64,000 nucleotides of DNA, taken from Paeniglutamicibacter sp. Y32M11. GTDB lineage: Bacteria > Actinomycetota > Actinomycetes > Actinomycetales > Micrococcaceae. The position numbers and the translations under genes are program-made. How positions within the stretch are numbered: the stretch's first letter is position 1; every line of letters starts with the position of its first letter. Below are positions 8,314 through 17,293 of this stretch, in pieces. The DNA lies in the NCBI RefSeq assembly GCF_019285735.1, contig NZ_CP079107.1, forward strand, positions 3,534,001-3,598,000, written 5' to 3'. The notes beneath the pieces are model-generated. The model worked only from the letters and a program-made list of their open reading frames with translations. It made no database searches and was not told where the DNA came from.

Positions 8314-9708
8314 TTGAGCGCACAGCTAGAGCAGGAACAGCATCGCACCGGCACCACGACGCAACAGCCCCAACTCGAGCTGGGTCCGGGTCGCTGGATC
8401 CACAACTGGGATGCCGAAAACCCGGTGTTCTGGAACGCGATTGGGCGCACCACGGCCAAGACCAACCTTTATTGGTCGATCTTCGCCGAGTTCCTCGGCT
8501 TCGTCATCTGGCAACTCTTTGCCGTTGTCGCCGTTTATCTGCCGGCCGCCGGTTTCAACCTGAATAACAATCAACTCTTTTGGCTGATCTCGATGCCCAG
8601 CCTGGTCGGCGCCACGCTGCGGATTCCCTACACCTTCATGGTGGCCCGCTTCGGCGGGCGCAACTGGACCATCGTCTCGGCACTGCTGCTCTTGATTCCC
8701 GCCGGTGGACTGGCCCTGGCGGTCTCCAACCCGGCCACGCCCTTCTGGGTGCTGCTCACGCTCGCCGGGCTGGCCGGTTTTGGTGGCGGGAACTTCGCCT
8801 CCTCGATGGCCAACATCACCTACTTCTTCCCCGCCTCACAAAAGGGGTGGGCGCTGGGCCTGAACGCGGCCGGTGGCAACCTGGGTGCGGCCGTCGCCCA
8901 GCTGCTGGTACCCATCGCCATCACCGTCTTCGCCGCAGGATCCCTGCAGCTTCCCCTCGCCGGACTGATCTGGATCCCGCTGATCCTGCTGGCCGCCTGG
9001 GGTGCCAAGCGCAATATGCACAACCTGTCCAATGCCCGATCCGATGTCCGCGGTGCGCTGGCCTGCCTGAAGGAACCGCACTTGTGGATCATCGCCTCGC
9101 TGTACATCGGCACCTTTGGTTCATTCATCGGATTCTCTGCCGTCTTCCCCAAGCTGATTCGCGATACCTTCCCCGATTATTCCTCCTTCACCCTGGGCAC
9201 CGCGGCGCTTTCGTTGGCCTTCCTGGGCCCCCTAGTTGGATCCCTCGCCCGACCCGCCGGCGGTAAGCTCGCCGATAAACACGGTGGAGCTCGCATCACG
9301 CTCACCGCACTGGGCGTCATGGGTCTGGTGACCTTGGCGGTGGTGCTGATCCTGCCCGCGGCAAACTTCTGGGTCTTCCTGGCGCTGTTCCTCATCCTCT
9401 TTGCCGCCAGCGGCATCGGCAACGGTTCGACCTACCGGATGATCCCGATCGTTTTTGCCCTGCGCGCCGAGAATGGTGACGGCACCGTCTCGGCGGTTCG
9501 CAAGGGTGCGGCAGCCCTGGGGCTGATCTCGGCCATCGGGGCCTACGGCGGATTCCTGATCCCGCAGGCCCTGGGTCTCTCGCTATCTAAATCCGGCTCC
9601 TACAGCGCGGCCTTTGTCCTGTTCATCGCCTTCTACGCCGCCATGATGTCCCTGGTCTGGTTCTTCTACATCCGCCGCGGCACGGCCTTTGCACAACGGA
9701 GCATCTAA
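8314..9708 (+). CDS. narK: Nitrate/nitrite transporter, NarK type (MFS)
   Basis: This is a 12-segment major facilitator protein that imports nitrate and may export nitrite. Both nitrate-signature stretches of the NNP family are visible: GGNFASSMANITYFFP in segment 5 and GIGNGSTYRMIP in segment 11. The N-terminus carries GRWIHNWDAENPVFW, typical of actinobacterial NarK proteins. I place the start at the TTG at 8314, which has AGAGGGGA 9 nt upstream; the in-frame ATG at 8278 lacks a ribosome-binding site. Its stop codon directly abuts the nitrate reductase ATG (TAAATG), so uptake and reduction are co-expressed. Confidence 0.93.
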   Translation: MSAQLEQEQHRTGTTTQQPQLELGPGRWIHNWDAENPVFWNAIGRTTAKTNLYWSIFAEFLGFVIWQLFAVVAVYLPAAGFNLNNNQLFWLISMPSLVGATLRIPYTFMVARFGGRNWTIVSALLLLIPAGGLALAVSNPATPFWVLLTLAGLAGFGGGNFASSMANITYFFPASQKGWALGLNAAGGNLGAAVAQLLVPIAITVFAAGSLQLPLAGLIWIPLILLAAWGAKRNMHNLSNARSDVRGALACLKEPHLWIIASLYIGTFGSFIGFSAVFPKLIRDTFPDYSSFTLGTAALSLAFLGPLVGSLARPAGGKLADKHGGARITLTALGVMGLVTLAVVLILPAANFWVFLALFLILFAASGIGNGSTYRMIPIVFALRAENGDGTVSAVRKGAAALGLISAIGAYGGFLIPQALGLSLSKSGSYSAAFVLFIAFYAAMMSLVWFFYIRRGTAFAQRSI

Positions 9709-11877
9709 ATGACGCTCACCGCCGAAAGTCTCGCCACCACCGACACGCACTGCCCCTATTGCGCCCTGCAATGTGGCATCACTCTGGATCCCAGCCCGGG
9801 TGCTGAGGCCCGGGAACCGGTACTACTGAGCGGTCGAGACTTTGAGACCAATCGCGGTGCGTTGTGCCGCAAGGGCTACAGCGCGGGGAACCTGCTGAAC
9901 CACCCCGAGCGAATCAGTACCCCGCTGCGCCGCCGCTCGGACGGAGGCTTTGATCCGGTGAGCTGGGAGAAGGCCCTGGATGAAATTGCGCAGCAAGCGG
10001 CAAAGATCCGCCGGCAGCACGGTGCCGATGCCGTGGCGGTCTTCGGCGCCGGCGGCCTGACCAATGAGAAGGCCTACCAGCTGGGTAAGTTTGCCCGGCT
10101 CGCCCTGGGCACCTCCCGCATCGACTACAACGGACGCTTCTGCATGTCATCGGCGGCGGCCGCGGGAAACCGAGCCTTCGGCCTGGACCGTGGTCTGCCC
10201 TTCCCGCTAGCGGATCTGGATAACGCCTCGATGATCCTGATGCTCGGATCCAACGTGGCAGAGACCATGCCGCCCTTTGTTCGGCACCTGAGCAACGCCA
10301 GAGACTGCGGCGGGCTGGTGGTCGTTGACCCGCGGCGCTCCTTGACCGCCGAGCTGTGCGCCGAGGGATCGGGCTGGCATCTGCAGCCGACCCCCGGCAC
10401 CGACCTGGAGCTGTTGCTGGGACTGGCCCACGTGCTGTTATCCGAGAACCTGATCGACGAGCCTTACCTGAGCACCCGCACCCTTGGGCTGGCTTCCCTG
10501 CGAGCCTCGGTGAACCCCTGGTGGCCCGAGCGGGTAGCCACCATCACCGGGGTTCCGGCCAGTGAAATCCGGCGCACCGCCCGCGCGTTGGCCGCCGCCG
10601 CCGCGGAGGCGAAAACCGGTGGCGGGCCGGTTTATATCCTCACCGGCCGCGGCGTGGAACAACATGCCAACGGCACCGACACCACCACCGCGGCCATCAA
10701 CATCGCCCTGCTGCTCGGGCTGCCCGGCACCCTTGGCGGCGGATTCGGCACCATCACCGGACAGGGCAATGGGCAGGGCGGACGCGAACACGGGCAAAAA
10801 TCCGACCAGCTGCCGGGCTACCGCAAGATCACCGATCCCGCCCACCGGGCGCATGTGGCCAAGGTCTGGGGCATCAACCCTGAGACCATTCCCGGCCCCG
10901 GCATTCCCGCCACCGAACTATTGCACACCCTGGGCACCGCAGATGGGGCCAAGATGCTGCTGGTGCACGGCTCCAACCCCGCACTCTCCTCCCCCGACGC
11001 CTCCCAGGTCATCGCCGGATTACGCCGACTGGATTTTCTGGTGGTCTGCGACTTCTTCCTCTCCGAAACGGCCGCCGAGGCGGATCTGGTGCTGCCGGTA
11101 TTGCAATGGGCCGAAGAGGAAGGCACCATGACCAATCTGGAGGGACGGGTGCTGCATCGACGTGCCGCACTGCACCCGCCGGCCGGAGCACGGGGCGAAT
11201 TGTGGATCCTGACCGAACTTGCCAAGCGTCTGGATTCCCCGGGGAGTTTCTCCGCCGATGCGCGCGAGGTATTTGAGGAATTGCGTCTGGCCTCGGCCGG
11301 CGGACTGGCCGATTACTCCGGGATTGATTGGGATGACCTTGATCAAGGCGCCGCCATTTACTGGCCCTGCCCCAGCTCGCAGAGACTGACCCACACCCCG
11401 GGGAAACGCTCGGGCACCCCGCGGCTTTTCCTTGACGGCTTTGCCCATCCGGACTCCCGCGCCCGACTGATCCCGCTCTACCCGGGAACACGTAGACCGG
11501 CACTGCACGCGCCGGGAAAACTGGCCTTGGTCACCGGTCGCTTGTTGGAGCACTACCAATCCGGTACGCAGACTCGTCGTGTCACCGAGCTGAATGCCGC
11601 GGCACCCGAGGCCCGGCTTGAAATTCACCCCGGCACCGCGCGTGCCCACGGGATCAGCGACGGCCAACGAGTTGCCGTACGCAATGAACGCGGAGAGGTC
11701 GTGGCCAGGGCAACGTTGAGCACCGCGGTGCGGCTAGATACGGTGTTCCTGCCCTTCCACTTTGCCGGCGAGCAAAATGCCAATCTGCTCACCGATTCCA
11801 TCGTGGATCCGATCAGCGCCATGCCCGAATTCAAGAATGCATCGGTGTCCCTGCACCCCTTGGGAGATGAATCATGA
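9709..11877 (+). CDS. nasC: Assimilatory nitrate reductase, molybdopterin catalytic subunit
   Basis: This Mo-bis-MGD oxidoreductase reduces nitrate to nitrite in the cytoplasm for nitrogen assimilation. Residues C15, C18, C22 and C53 (CPYCALQCG ... ALCRKG) bind the N-terminal [4Fe-4S] cluster. The central part has the molybdopterin-domain features GRFCMSSAAAAGNRAFG and GQGNGQGGREHGQ, followed by the C-terminal molydopterin-dinucleotide-binding barrel (GRLLEHYQSGTQTRR, LPFHFAGEQNAN). The 722 residues suit the Nas type without a C-terminal NifU-like extension. There is no Tat signal, in keeping with a cytoplasmic enzyme. It overlaps the flavoprotein subunit gene by 4 bp. Confidence 0.94.
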   Translation: MTLTAESLATTDTHCPYCALQCGITLDPSPGAEAREPVLLSGRDFETNRGALCRKGYSAGNLLNHPERISTPLRRRSDGGFDPVSWEKALDEIAQQAAKIRRQHGADAVAVFGAGGLTNEKAYQLGKFARLALGTSRIDYNGRFCMSSAAAAGNRAFGLDRGLPFPLADLDNASMILMLGSNVAETMPPFVRHLSNARDCGGLVVVDPRRSLTAELCAEGSGWHLQPTPGTDLELLLGLAHVLLSENLIDEPYLSTRTLGLASLRASVNPWWPERVATITGVPASEIRRTARALAAAAAEAKTGGGPVYILTGRGVEQHANGTDTTTAAINIALLLGLPGTLGGGFGTITGQGNGQGGREHGQKSDQLPGYRKITDPAHRAHVAKVWGINPETIPGPGIPATELLHTLGTADGAKMLLVHGSNPALSSPDASQVIAGLRRLDFLVVCDFFLSETAAEADLVLPVLQWAEEEGTMTNLEGRVLHRRAALHPPAGARGELWILTELAKRLDSPGSFSADAREVFEELRLASAGGLADYSGIDWDDLDQGAAIYWPCPSSQRLTHTPGKRSGTPRLFLDGFAHPDSRARLIPLYPGTRRPALHAPGKLALVTGRLLEHYQSGTQTRRVTELNAAAPEARLEIHPGTARAHGISDGQRVAVRNERGEVVARATLSTAVRLDTVFLPFHFAGEQNANLLTDSIVDPISAMPEFKNASVSLHPLGDES

Positions 11878-13385
11878 CGCAGCACCAGAAGCCCGAACGC
11901 ATTCTCATCATTGGCTTTGGACCGGTGGCGGCCTCGCTGATCGAGGGTCTGCTGCCGGGCCTCGAGGCCGGCCTGTTCAGCCTCGACGTGATCTCCGCCG
12001 AGCAGCACGCCGCCTATAACCGAGTGTTGCTCGCCGAGGTTGCCAGCGGCGCCACCACCGCCGAGCACCTGGCGATGATTGATCCGCTACGATTGCTGGC
12101 TGCCGGCGTGGGTCTGCACCTGGGCGTCTCCGTCACGCGGGTCGATCGCTCACGTCGACAGGTTCATTTGGGTTCGGGGCAGAGACTTGGTTATGAACGG
12201 TTGATCTTTGCCACGGGAGCTCGCCCGGTGGTGCCAACGCTTAACGGTCTGGACTTTAGTCCGCATGCCGAGGCGAATCTGCCCGCCGGAGTCATGGCAT
12301 TGCGCACCCTAGAGGATGCCATGGCGCTGAATCGGGTGTTGACTTCCGGGGGCCGCGTGTTGATCCTGGGCGGAGGTATCTTGGGCATTGAGGCCGCCTT
12401 GGCGATGGCCGAGGCTGGACACCGTCCGGTGCTGGTGCACCACGGCCATGCCCCGTTGGGTCGTTCGGTGGATAGTGATGGTGGGATGCTGCTGGCCCGT
12501 TCGCTGCGCGCGGCGGGTGTTGAGGTGATATCCGGGGTCCGGGCCACGGCGGTGCGCCGGGATGCCGACGGGTTTAGCGCGCTGGTGACCGAAGACCACG
12601 GCGAAATCACCGGTGATGCTTTGCTACTCTCCTGTGGTGTTCGTGCTCGCACCGAACTGGCGGCCGGCTGCGGGCTCAAGGTGGGCCGCGGCATCAAGAC
12701 CAATGAACATCTGGTGGCCGATACCGAGAACCGCGTTTTTGCTCTCGGTGACTGTGCCGAGGTTGCCGGGGCTGCCCCCTCCGGGCTGTTGGCTCCGGGC
12801 TGGGCGCAGGCGGGGTGGTTGGCCGATTTCCTGCTCACCCACCGGGCTCCGGCCCCGAATCTGGCCACCACCGCCTTGGATCCGGCCAGTACAGCACCGC
12901 TAGTCGAGAGAACCAACGTGTTGATGCTCAAGGGCCAGTCCCTGGACCTGGTGGTTGCGGGCAACGTGATGGCAAGTCCGTGGGATGTGGGAGCGGAGCG
13001 CGTGAGCGTGTTTGCCGATCCGCAGGCCGGACGCTATCTCAAACTGGTCACCGACCACGATGTCCTCACCGGATTTCTGGCGATCGGGTTGCCGCGCACC
13101 GGCGCCGAAATGGTGTTGGCGTTTGAACGGGGGACGGTACTGCCGGAAGATCGTTCGGCGTTGCTACGCCTTGATGATCCGGCGGCTCCCGATTCTTTGG
13201 TTGCTCCCAGCGCCGATGATCAGCTGTGCCGTTGCAGTGGTGCCACGCATGGTCAGGTGGCCCATGCTGTAACCGATGGCTGCACCACCGTTGCCGAGAT
13301 CGGTGTGGCCTGCCGCGCCGGCACCGGATGTGGCGGTTGCCGCGAAACCATCGAGGCCATGCTGCGGGTTTCTGTCCCGGCCTAG
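11874..13385 (+). CDS. nasB: Nitrate reductase electron-transfer flavoprotein with BFD-type [2Fe-2S] domain
   Basis: This FAD/NAD-dependent oxidoreductase likely passes electrons from NAD(P)H to the Mo subunit encoded just upstream. Visible parts are an N-terminal FAD Rossmann fold (IIGFGPVAASLIEGL), a NAD-binding GGGILGIEAALAMAEAG near residue 165, and the FAD-closing motif FALGDCAEVAG. A C-terminal BFD-like domain carries cysteines LCRCSG and CRAGTGCGGC. The domain order matches the N-terminal half of NirB and the B. subtilis NasB subunit. The ATGA overlap with nasC indicates coupling. No siroheme nitrite reductase follows; the operon ends at the hairpin at 13422-13465. Confidence 0.9.
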   Translation: MTQHQKPERILIIGFGPVAASLIEGLLPGLEAGLFSLDVISAEQHAAYNRVLLAEVASGATTAEHLAMIDPLRLLAAGVGLHLGVSVTRVDRSRRQVHLGSGQRLGYERLIFATGARPVVPTLNGLDFSPHAEANLPAGVMALRTLEDAMALNRVLTSGGRVLILGGGILGIEAALAMAEAGHRPVLVHHGHAPLGRSVDSDGGMLLARSLRAAGVEVISGVRATAVRRDADGFSALVTEDHGEITGDALLLSCGVRARTELAAGCGLKVGRGIKTNEHLVADTENRVFALGDCAEVAGAAPSGLLAPGWAQAGWLADFLLTHRAPAPNLATTALDPASTAPLVERTNVLMLKGQSLDLVVAGNVMASPWDVGAERVSVFADPQAGRYLKLVTDHDVLTGFLAIGLPRTGAEMVLAFERGTVLPEDRSALLRLDDPAAPDSLVAPSADDQLCRCSGATHGQVAHAVTDGCTTVAEIGVACRAGTGCGGCRETIEAMLRVSVPA

Positions 13386-13421
13386 GCGTGGCCGGTGCCA
13401 GCGTTCGAGCGTCATAGCATT

Positions 13422-13465
13422 GGCGCCGGCACCCCACAGTCCCCACGATGTGTGGTGCCGGCGTC
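13422..13465. terminator. Bidirectional hairpin between nasB and the VOC gene
   Basis: The arms GGCGCCGGCACCCCACA and TGTGTGGTGCCGGCGTC pair over 17 nt with two mismatches around a 10-nt loop. They sit between two convergent genes, and a short T-run (TGTTTTCC) follows on the + strand. Confidence 0.75.
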
Positions 13466-13511
13466 AATGTTTTCCCCAGCCGCCGGAAAGGGTCGACCGG
13501 CCCCGGCACTC

Positions 13512-14291
13512 CTATTCTTGCCCGATGTCCTGGGTGATCCAGAATTCCGCGCCGGTGGGATCCTTCAGGGCGGCGTTTCGCCCAAAGGGTGTGTCCTCCG
13601 CGGGCTGGATCACCGACCCGCCCAGGGCCACGGTCTTTTCGACGGTGGCGTCCGCGTTAGCAACGGCGAAATACACATGCCAACTGGCCGGTGCACCCTC
13701 CGGCAGGAACGAGCTGGCATCCATGATCCCGGCCTTTGAATCGTCCCCCGCGCCGAGCGTGGTGTATCGGAATTCGTCGGTGTCGCCCACCACTGCGGTG
13801 TCCCATCCGAAGACGTCCTCATAGAACTTCACGGTCGGGGCAAAGTCGCGGGTAAAGAGCTCGTGCCACGCGGGAGCGCCATCCTCCGCAGCGAGCTGAT
13901 ATCCGGTGTGACCTCCGAACTCCCAGATGCCGATGGCGGCGCCTCCCGCGTCACCGAACATCGCCATCTTGCCCTGCTCGGGGACCTCCATGGGCTGGAG
14001 GTAGACCTGCCCACCATGCTCGGCCGCAGCCTTGGTTGCTGCATCAATGTCGTCCACTCGTAGGTATGTGGTCCACACATCCGGGGAGCCTGAGGAACCG
14101 TCGTTGTTCATCATCCCGGCAACCATCTTCTGGTCCTTGGACGCGGTGATGTAGCCGCCATATTTTTCTTGGTCCCCGGCCTCATACGTCCAGCCAAAGA
14201 GCGCCGTGTAGAACTCCTGAGATTTCCGGGGATCCGAGGTCAGCAGGTCGATCCAGCAAGGGGAACCAACGGAGAGTTCGGGCTTGGGCAT
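13512..14291 (-). CDS. Two-domain VOC (glyoxalase/bleomycin-resistance fold) protein
   Basis: The approximately 259-residue protein consists of two vicinal-oxygen-chelate repeats. Each opens with the family pattern of a hydrophobic strand then FYTALFGW (first repeat) or FYEDVFGW (second repeat). It resembles the actinobacterial group annotated as hydrolases or glyoxalase-like proteins related to the Streptomyces 27-kDa antigen CFP-30B. The reaction is unknown; members may bind a metal or a small ligand. The ATG at 14291 (MPKPELSVG) has GGAG upstream; longer in-frame starts lack support. It stands alone, convergent with the nas operon. Confidence 0.82.
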   Translation of the reverse strand: MPKPELSVGSPCWIDLLTSDPRKSQEFYTALFGWTYEAGDQEKYGGYITASKDQKMVAGMMNNDGSSGSPDVWTTYLRVDDIDAATKAAAEHGGQVYLQPMEVPEQGKMAMFGDAGGAAIGIWEFGGHTGYQLAAEDGAPAWHELFTRDFAPTVKFYEDVFGWDTAVVGDTDEFRYTTLGAGDDSKAGIMDASSFLPEGAPASWHVYFAVANADATVEKTVALGGSVIQPAEDTPFGRNAALKDPTGAEFWITQDIGQE

Positions 14292-14594
14292 GATGTCTCC
14301 AATGAGGGAAGTGAGGTGTGTAGACCTAGGTTCAGGCGTGATTCTATGCCCGTGGAGACGGCACAGCAATGGACCGGATCCCGATACCCTGCAGTAGGTC
14401 GAGAATTGTTCCGATCCGTGAGAATCGCCCGCCCCGAGGCAACCGCCGGCAATGGCTCCGGTGGTTCCCTTCGGGCCTTTCTTGCGCACAAGAACGACAA
14501 TAGTTACGTCTAGACGTACATTCATTTACGCCATGCCGTACTATGAATTACCCGCACTTTCCCCGATCGAGACTTCGCACCGCATAGGACCTCA
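14292..14594 (+). promoter_or_regulatory. Promoter region of the metal importer with a 14-bp perfect palindrome
   Basis: This 303-bp gap between divergent genes contains the perfect palindrome TACGTCTAGACGTA at 14505-14518, about 75 bp before the binding-protein ATG. An AT-richer stretch with a -10-like TACTAT lies at 14539-14544. It is the only clear dyad in the gap and a candidate operator for a metal-responsive repressor such as the MntR-type gene at 18832-19506. It does not match the classical DtxR/IdeR iron box. No further gene was seen here. Confidence 0.45.
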
Positions 14595-15551
14595 ATGACG
14601 ACTCCTGCCCGCGCCTTCACCTCCTACTGGCGCCGCCGCATCGCAGCCACCGTGGCCACTATCGCGCTGGCCACGGCCCTGACCGGGTGCGACTCCCCCG
14701 GAGCGATCTCCGGCGCGAGCGATTCCGAGCGCCCGGTCGTATTGACCACCTTCACCGTGCTGGCCGACATTGCCCAGAACGTTGCCGGCGACAAGATCAC
14801 CGTCGAATCGATCACCAAGGCCGGTGCCGAAATCCATGGTTATGAGCCCACGCCTCAGGACATTGCCAAGGCCTCACGGGCACAACTTATTCTGGACAAC
14901 GGGCTACACCTCGAGGCCTGGTTCGAACAGTTCATTGCCGAACTGGACGTTCCCCACGTGGTGGTCAGCGACGGCATCGACGTCATCGATATCACCGAGG
15001 ATGCCAATGCCGGCCTACCCAATCCGCATGCCTGGATGAGCCCCGTGAACGTGCAGCGCTACGTGGCGAACATCCGCGATTCCTTCATTGAACTCGACCC
15101 GGAAAATGGTGAGTATTACACCGACAACGCTCGTGCCTACACCGCGGAGCTGGAAGCACTGGAAAAGAATCTGATCGAGGGGCTCTCCGGGCTCAAGGAA
15201 AACGAACGTGCGCTGGTGTCCTGCGAGGGAGCATTCTCCTACCTCGCCCGTGACGCGGGCCTCAAGGAAAAGTACATCTGGGCGGTCAACGCCGAGCAAC
15301 AGGCCACCCCACGTCAGATCGCCTCGGTGATCGAGTTCGTCAAGGAAAACCAGGTCCCCGCGGTCTTCTGCGAATCAACCGTGTCGGATGCTCCGATGCA
15401 GCAAGTGGTCCAGAGCTCCGGGGCTGAATTCGGTGGGACCTTATTTGTCGATTCACTCTCCGAGGCCGATGGCCCGGTCCCCACCTATCTGCAGATGATC
15501 GAGCACGACAGCACCGTGATCCTCGAGGGCCTTACCGGGAAAAAGCCATGA
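14595..15551 (+). CDS. Metal-ion ABC transporter substrate-binding lipoprotein (Mn/Fe type)
   Basis: This is the extracellular cluster A-I (TroA/PsaA/SitA) metal receptor. A lipobox ALTGC places the lipidated cysteine at C32. Metal ligands expected from PsaA-type proteins are visible: H81 in HGYEPTPQD, H145 in NPHAWMSP, a glutamate in SCEGAFSYL and an aspartate in FVDSLSE. A glutamate rather than histidine at the third site, and the absence of a His-rich loop, favour manganese or iron over zinc. It is the first gene of a three-gene operon, overlapping the ATPase gene by 4 bp. An MntR-type regulator 1.7 kb beyond the operon supports the metal assignment. Confidence 0.92.
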   Translation: MTTPARAFTSYWRRRIAATVATIALATALTGCDSPGAISGASDSERPVVLTTFTVLADIAQNVAGDKITVESITKAGAEIHGYEPTPQDIAKASRAQLILDNGLHLEAWFEQFIAELDVPHVVVSDGIDVIDITEDANAGLPNPHAWMSPVNVQRYVANIRDSFIELDPENGEYYTDNARAYTAELEALEKNLIEGLSGLKENERALVSCEGAFSYLARDAGLKEKYIWAVNAEQQATPRQIASVIEFVKENQVPAVFCESTVSDAPMQQVVQSSGAEFGGTLFVDSLSEADGPVPTYLQMIEHDSTVILEGLTGKKP

Positions 15552-16291
15552 ATACCCCCGCGGTCACCGTCAGGGACCTCACCGTCCGTTATGGCGAGGT
15601 CTTGGCCCTAAAGTCTGCCTCCCTCGAATTAAACAGCTCGCGCATCTGCGGTCTGATCGGTATGAACGGCTCTGGCAAATCCACACTCTTCAAGGCCATC
15701 ATGGGCTTGGTTAAACCGGATTCCGGGACGGTACAGATCAATGGCGGAACCCCCGCCCAGGCCCGCAAATCAGCAGCAATTGGTTATGTTCCACAGAGCG
15801 AGGACGTGGACTGGGCCTTCCCTGTCTCGGTACACGACGTGGTCATGATGGGCCGCTACGGCCACATGGGCTTTACCCGTCGCCCCTCCAAGGCCGACAA
15901 GCTGGCGGTGGACGAGGCGCTAGAACGTGTGGAACTCACCGACTACACACACCGACAGATCGGGCAGCTATCCGGCGGACAAAAGAAGCGTGCCTTCGTG
16001 GCGCGCGGCATCGCCCAAAACGCCACGATCCTGCTGCTCGACGAGCCGTTCGCGGGGGTTGATAAGAGAAGCGAGGCCACGATCACCCGGCTGCTGCGCG
16101 AGCAGGCCTCGGCCGGAGCAGCGATCCTAGTCTCAACCCATGACCTCCATGCCCTACCGAAGCTGGCCGACGAGGCAGTGCTCTTGATGCAAAAGGTACT
16201 GATGCACGGGGATCCGGAGACGGTCCTGCGCCCCGAGAATCTTGCTCTGGCCTTCGGCCTAGATGTTATGGGAAGGGGAGAAGACGCATGA
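15548..16291 (+). CDS. Metal-ion ABC transporter ATP-binding protein
   Basis: This 247-residue cytoplasmic ATPase powers the Mn/Fe importer. It has Walker A GMNGSGKST, the Q-loop GYVPQSEDVDW typical of the metal-type family, the signature LSGGQKKR, Walker B ILLLDEPFAGVD and the switch histidine in STHDLH. It overlaps both neighbours by 4 bp (ATGA at each junction), a tightly coupled arrangement. There is no accessory domain. Confidence 0.94.
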   Translation: MNTPAVTVRDLTVRYGEVLALKSASLELNSSRICGLIGMNGSGKSTLFKAIMGLVKPDSGTVQINGGTPAQARKSAAIGYVPQSEDVDWAFPVSVHDVVMMGRYGHMGFTRRPSKADKLAVDEALERVELTDYTHRQIGQLSGGQKKRAFVARGIAQNATILLLDEPFAGVDKRSEATITRLLREQASAGAAILVSTHDLHALPKLADEAVLLMQKVLMHGDPETVLRPENLALAFGLDVMGRGEDA

Positions 16292-17181
16292 ACCCGATCG
16301 ATTTGATCTTGGAACCGCTGGGCTACGGATTTATGATCAACGCCCTGGCCACCGCCGTCACGGCCGCGGGCGTCTGCGCGGTACTCTCGTGCTGGCTGGT
16401 ACTCATCGGTTGGTCCCTGATGGGTGATGCCGTCTCGCACGCGGTGCTGCCGGGCGTTGTGCTCGCCTATGTCTTCTCGGTGCCCTTTGCCATCGGTGCA
16501 CTGCTCTTCGGCTTTTTGGCCGTGGCACTGATTGGGGCGGTGCGCGACACCAGTCGCATCAAGGAAGACGCGGCCATCGGCATCGTCTTTTCCACGCTCT
16601 TTGCCCTGGGCCTGGTGCTGATTTCCGTCACCCCCTCACAGACCGATTTGGGCCACATCATCTTCGGAAACCTCTTAGGTGTTTCCAAGGCCGAGCTCAT
16701 CCAGATCGTGATCCTGGGCGTATTGGCCCTGAGCGCGCTGCTGCTCAAACGCAAGGACTTTACACTCTTTGCCTTTGATGCCACCCACGCACACGCCATT
16801 GGTCTGAACCCGAGGTTGCTGGGCGCCACACTGCTGGGCCTGCTGGCACTGACGAGCGTGGTGGCACTGCAGGCGGTGGGCGTGATTCTGGTGGTGGCCA
16901 TGCTGATCATTCCCGGCGCCACCGCGCACCTGCTCACCGATCGCTTTGGCCGGATGCTGTTGATCGCCCCGGCGATTTCGGTGAGCTGCGCGGTCATTGG
17001 ACTCTACGTGAGCTACTACCTAGATACCGCCTCCGGCAGCATGATCGTGCTGACCCAGGGGGCAGTATTTGCCCTGGTCTACCTTTTCAGTCCCACGCAG
17101 GGGCTACTGGGGCGCAAGATCGTGCGATTCTTGCGCCGCCTGGCGGCCAACTCGAAACACGAAGCGGCTGCCGAGCATTAG
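16288..17181 (+). CDS. Metal-ion ABC transporter permease (ABC-3 family)
   Basis: This 297-residue integral membrane protein has about eight hydrophobic segments of the ABC-3/ZnuB/SitC type. Visible landmarks are WSLMGDAVSHAVLPGVVLAY near the N-terminus and the ATPase-contact region around DATHAHAIGLNPRLLG, followed by LLGLLALTSVVALQAVGVILVVAMLI. It is the last gene of the Mn/Fe importer operon. A long perfect hairpin at 17230-17271 ends transcription. Confidence 0.94.
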   Translation: MNPIDLILEPLGYGFMINALATAVTAAGVCAVLSCWLVLIGWSLMGDAVSHAVLPGVVLAYVFSVPFAIGALLFGFLAVALIGAVRDTSRIKEDAAIGIVFSTLFALGLVLISVTPSQTDLGHIIFGNLLGVSKAELIQIVILGVLALSALLLKRKDFTLFAFDATHAHAIGLNPRLLGATLLGLLALTSVVALQAVGVILVVAMLIIPGATAHLLTDRFGRMLLIAPAISVSCAVIGLYVSYYLDTASGSMIVLTQGAVFALVYLFSPTQGLLGRKIVRFLRRLAANSKHEAAAEH

Positions 17182-17229
17182 GCCGGGAAGCAGCCCATTT
17201 TTCTCCTCCGCGATGGCAAACACAAAAGC

Positions 17230-17271
17230 TACGTGTTCACGATCCGCTGTGCAGCAGATCGTGAACACGTA
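17230..17271. terminator. Bidirectional hairpin between the metal permease and DAACS symporter genes
   Basis: The perfect 15-nt arms TACGTGTTCACGATC and GATCGTGAACACGTA enclose a 12-nt loop that can itself pair (GCTG/CAGC). The position between two convergent stop codons fits a terminator for both strands. Confidence 0.85.
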
Positions 17272-17293
17272 ACTTGGTGAGACGTTGCCGAAA

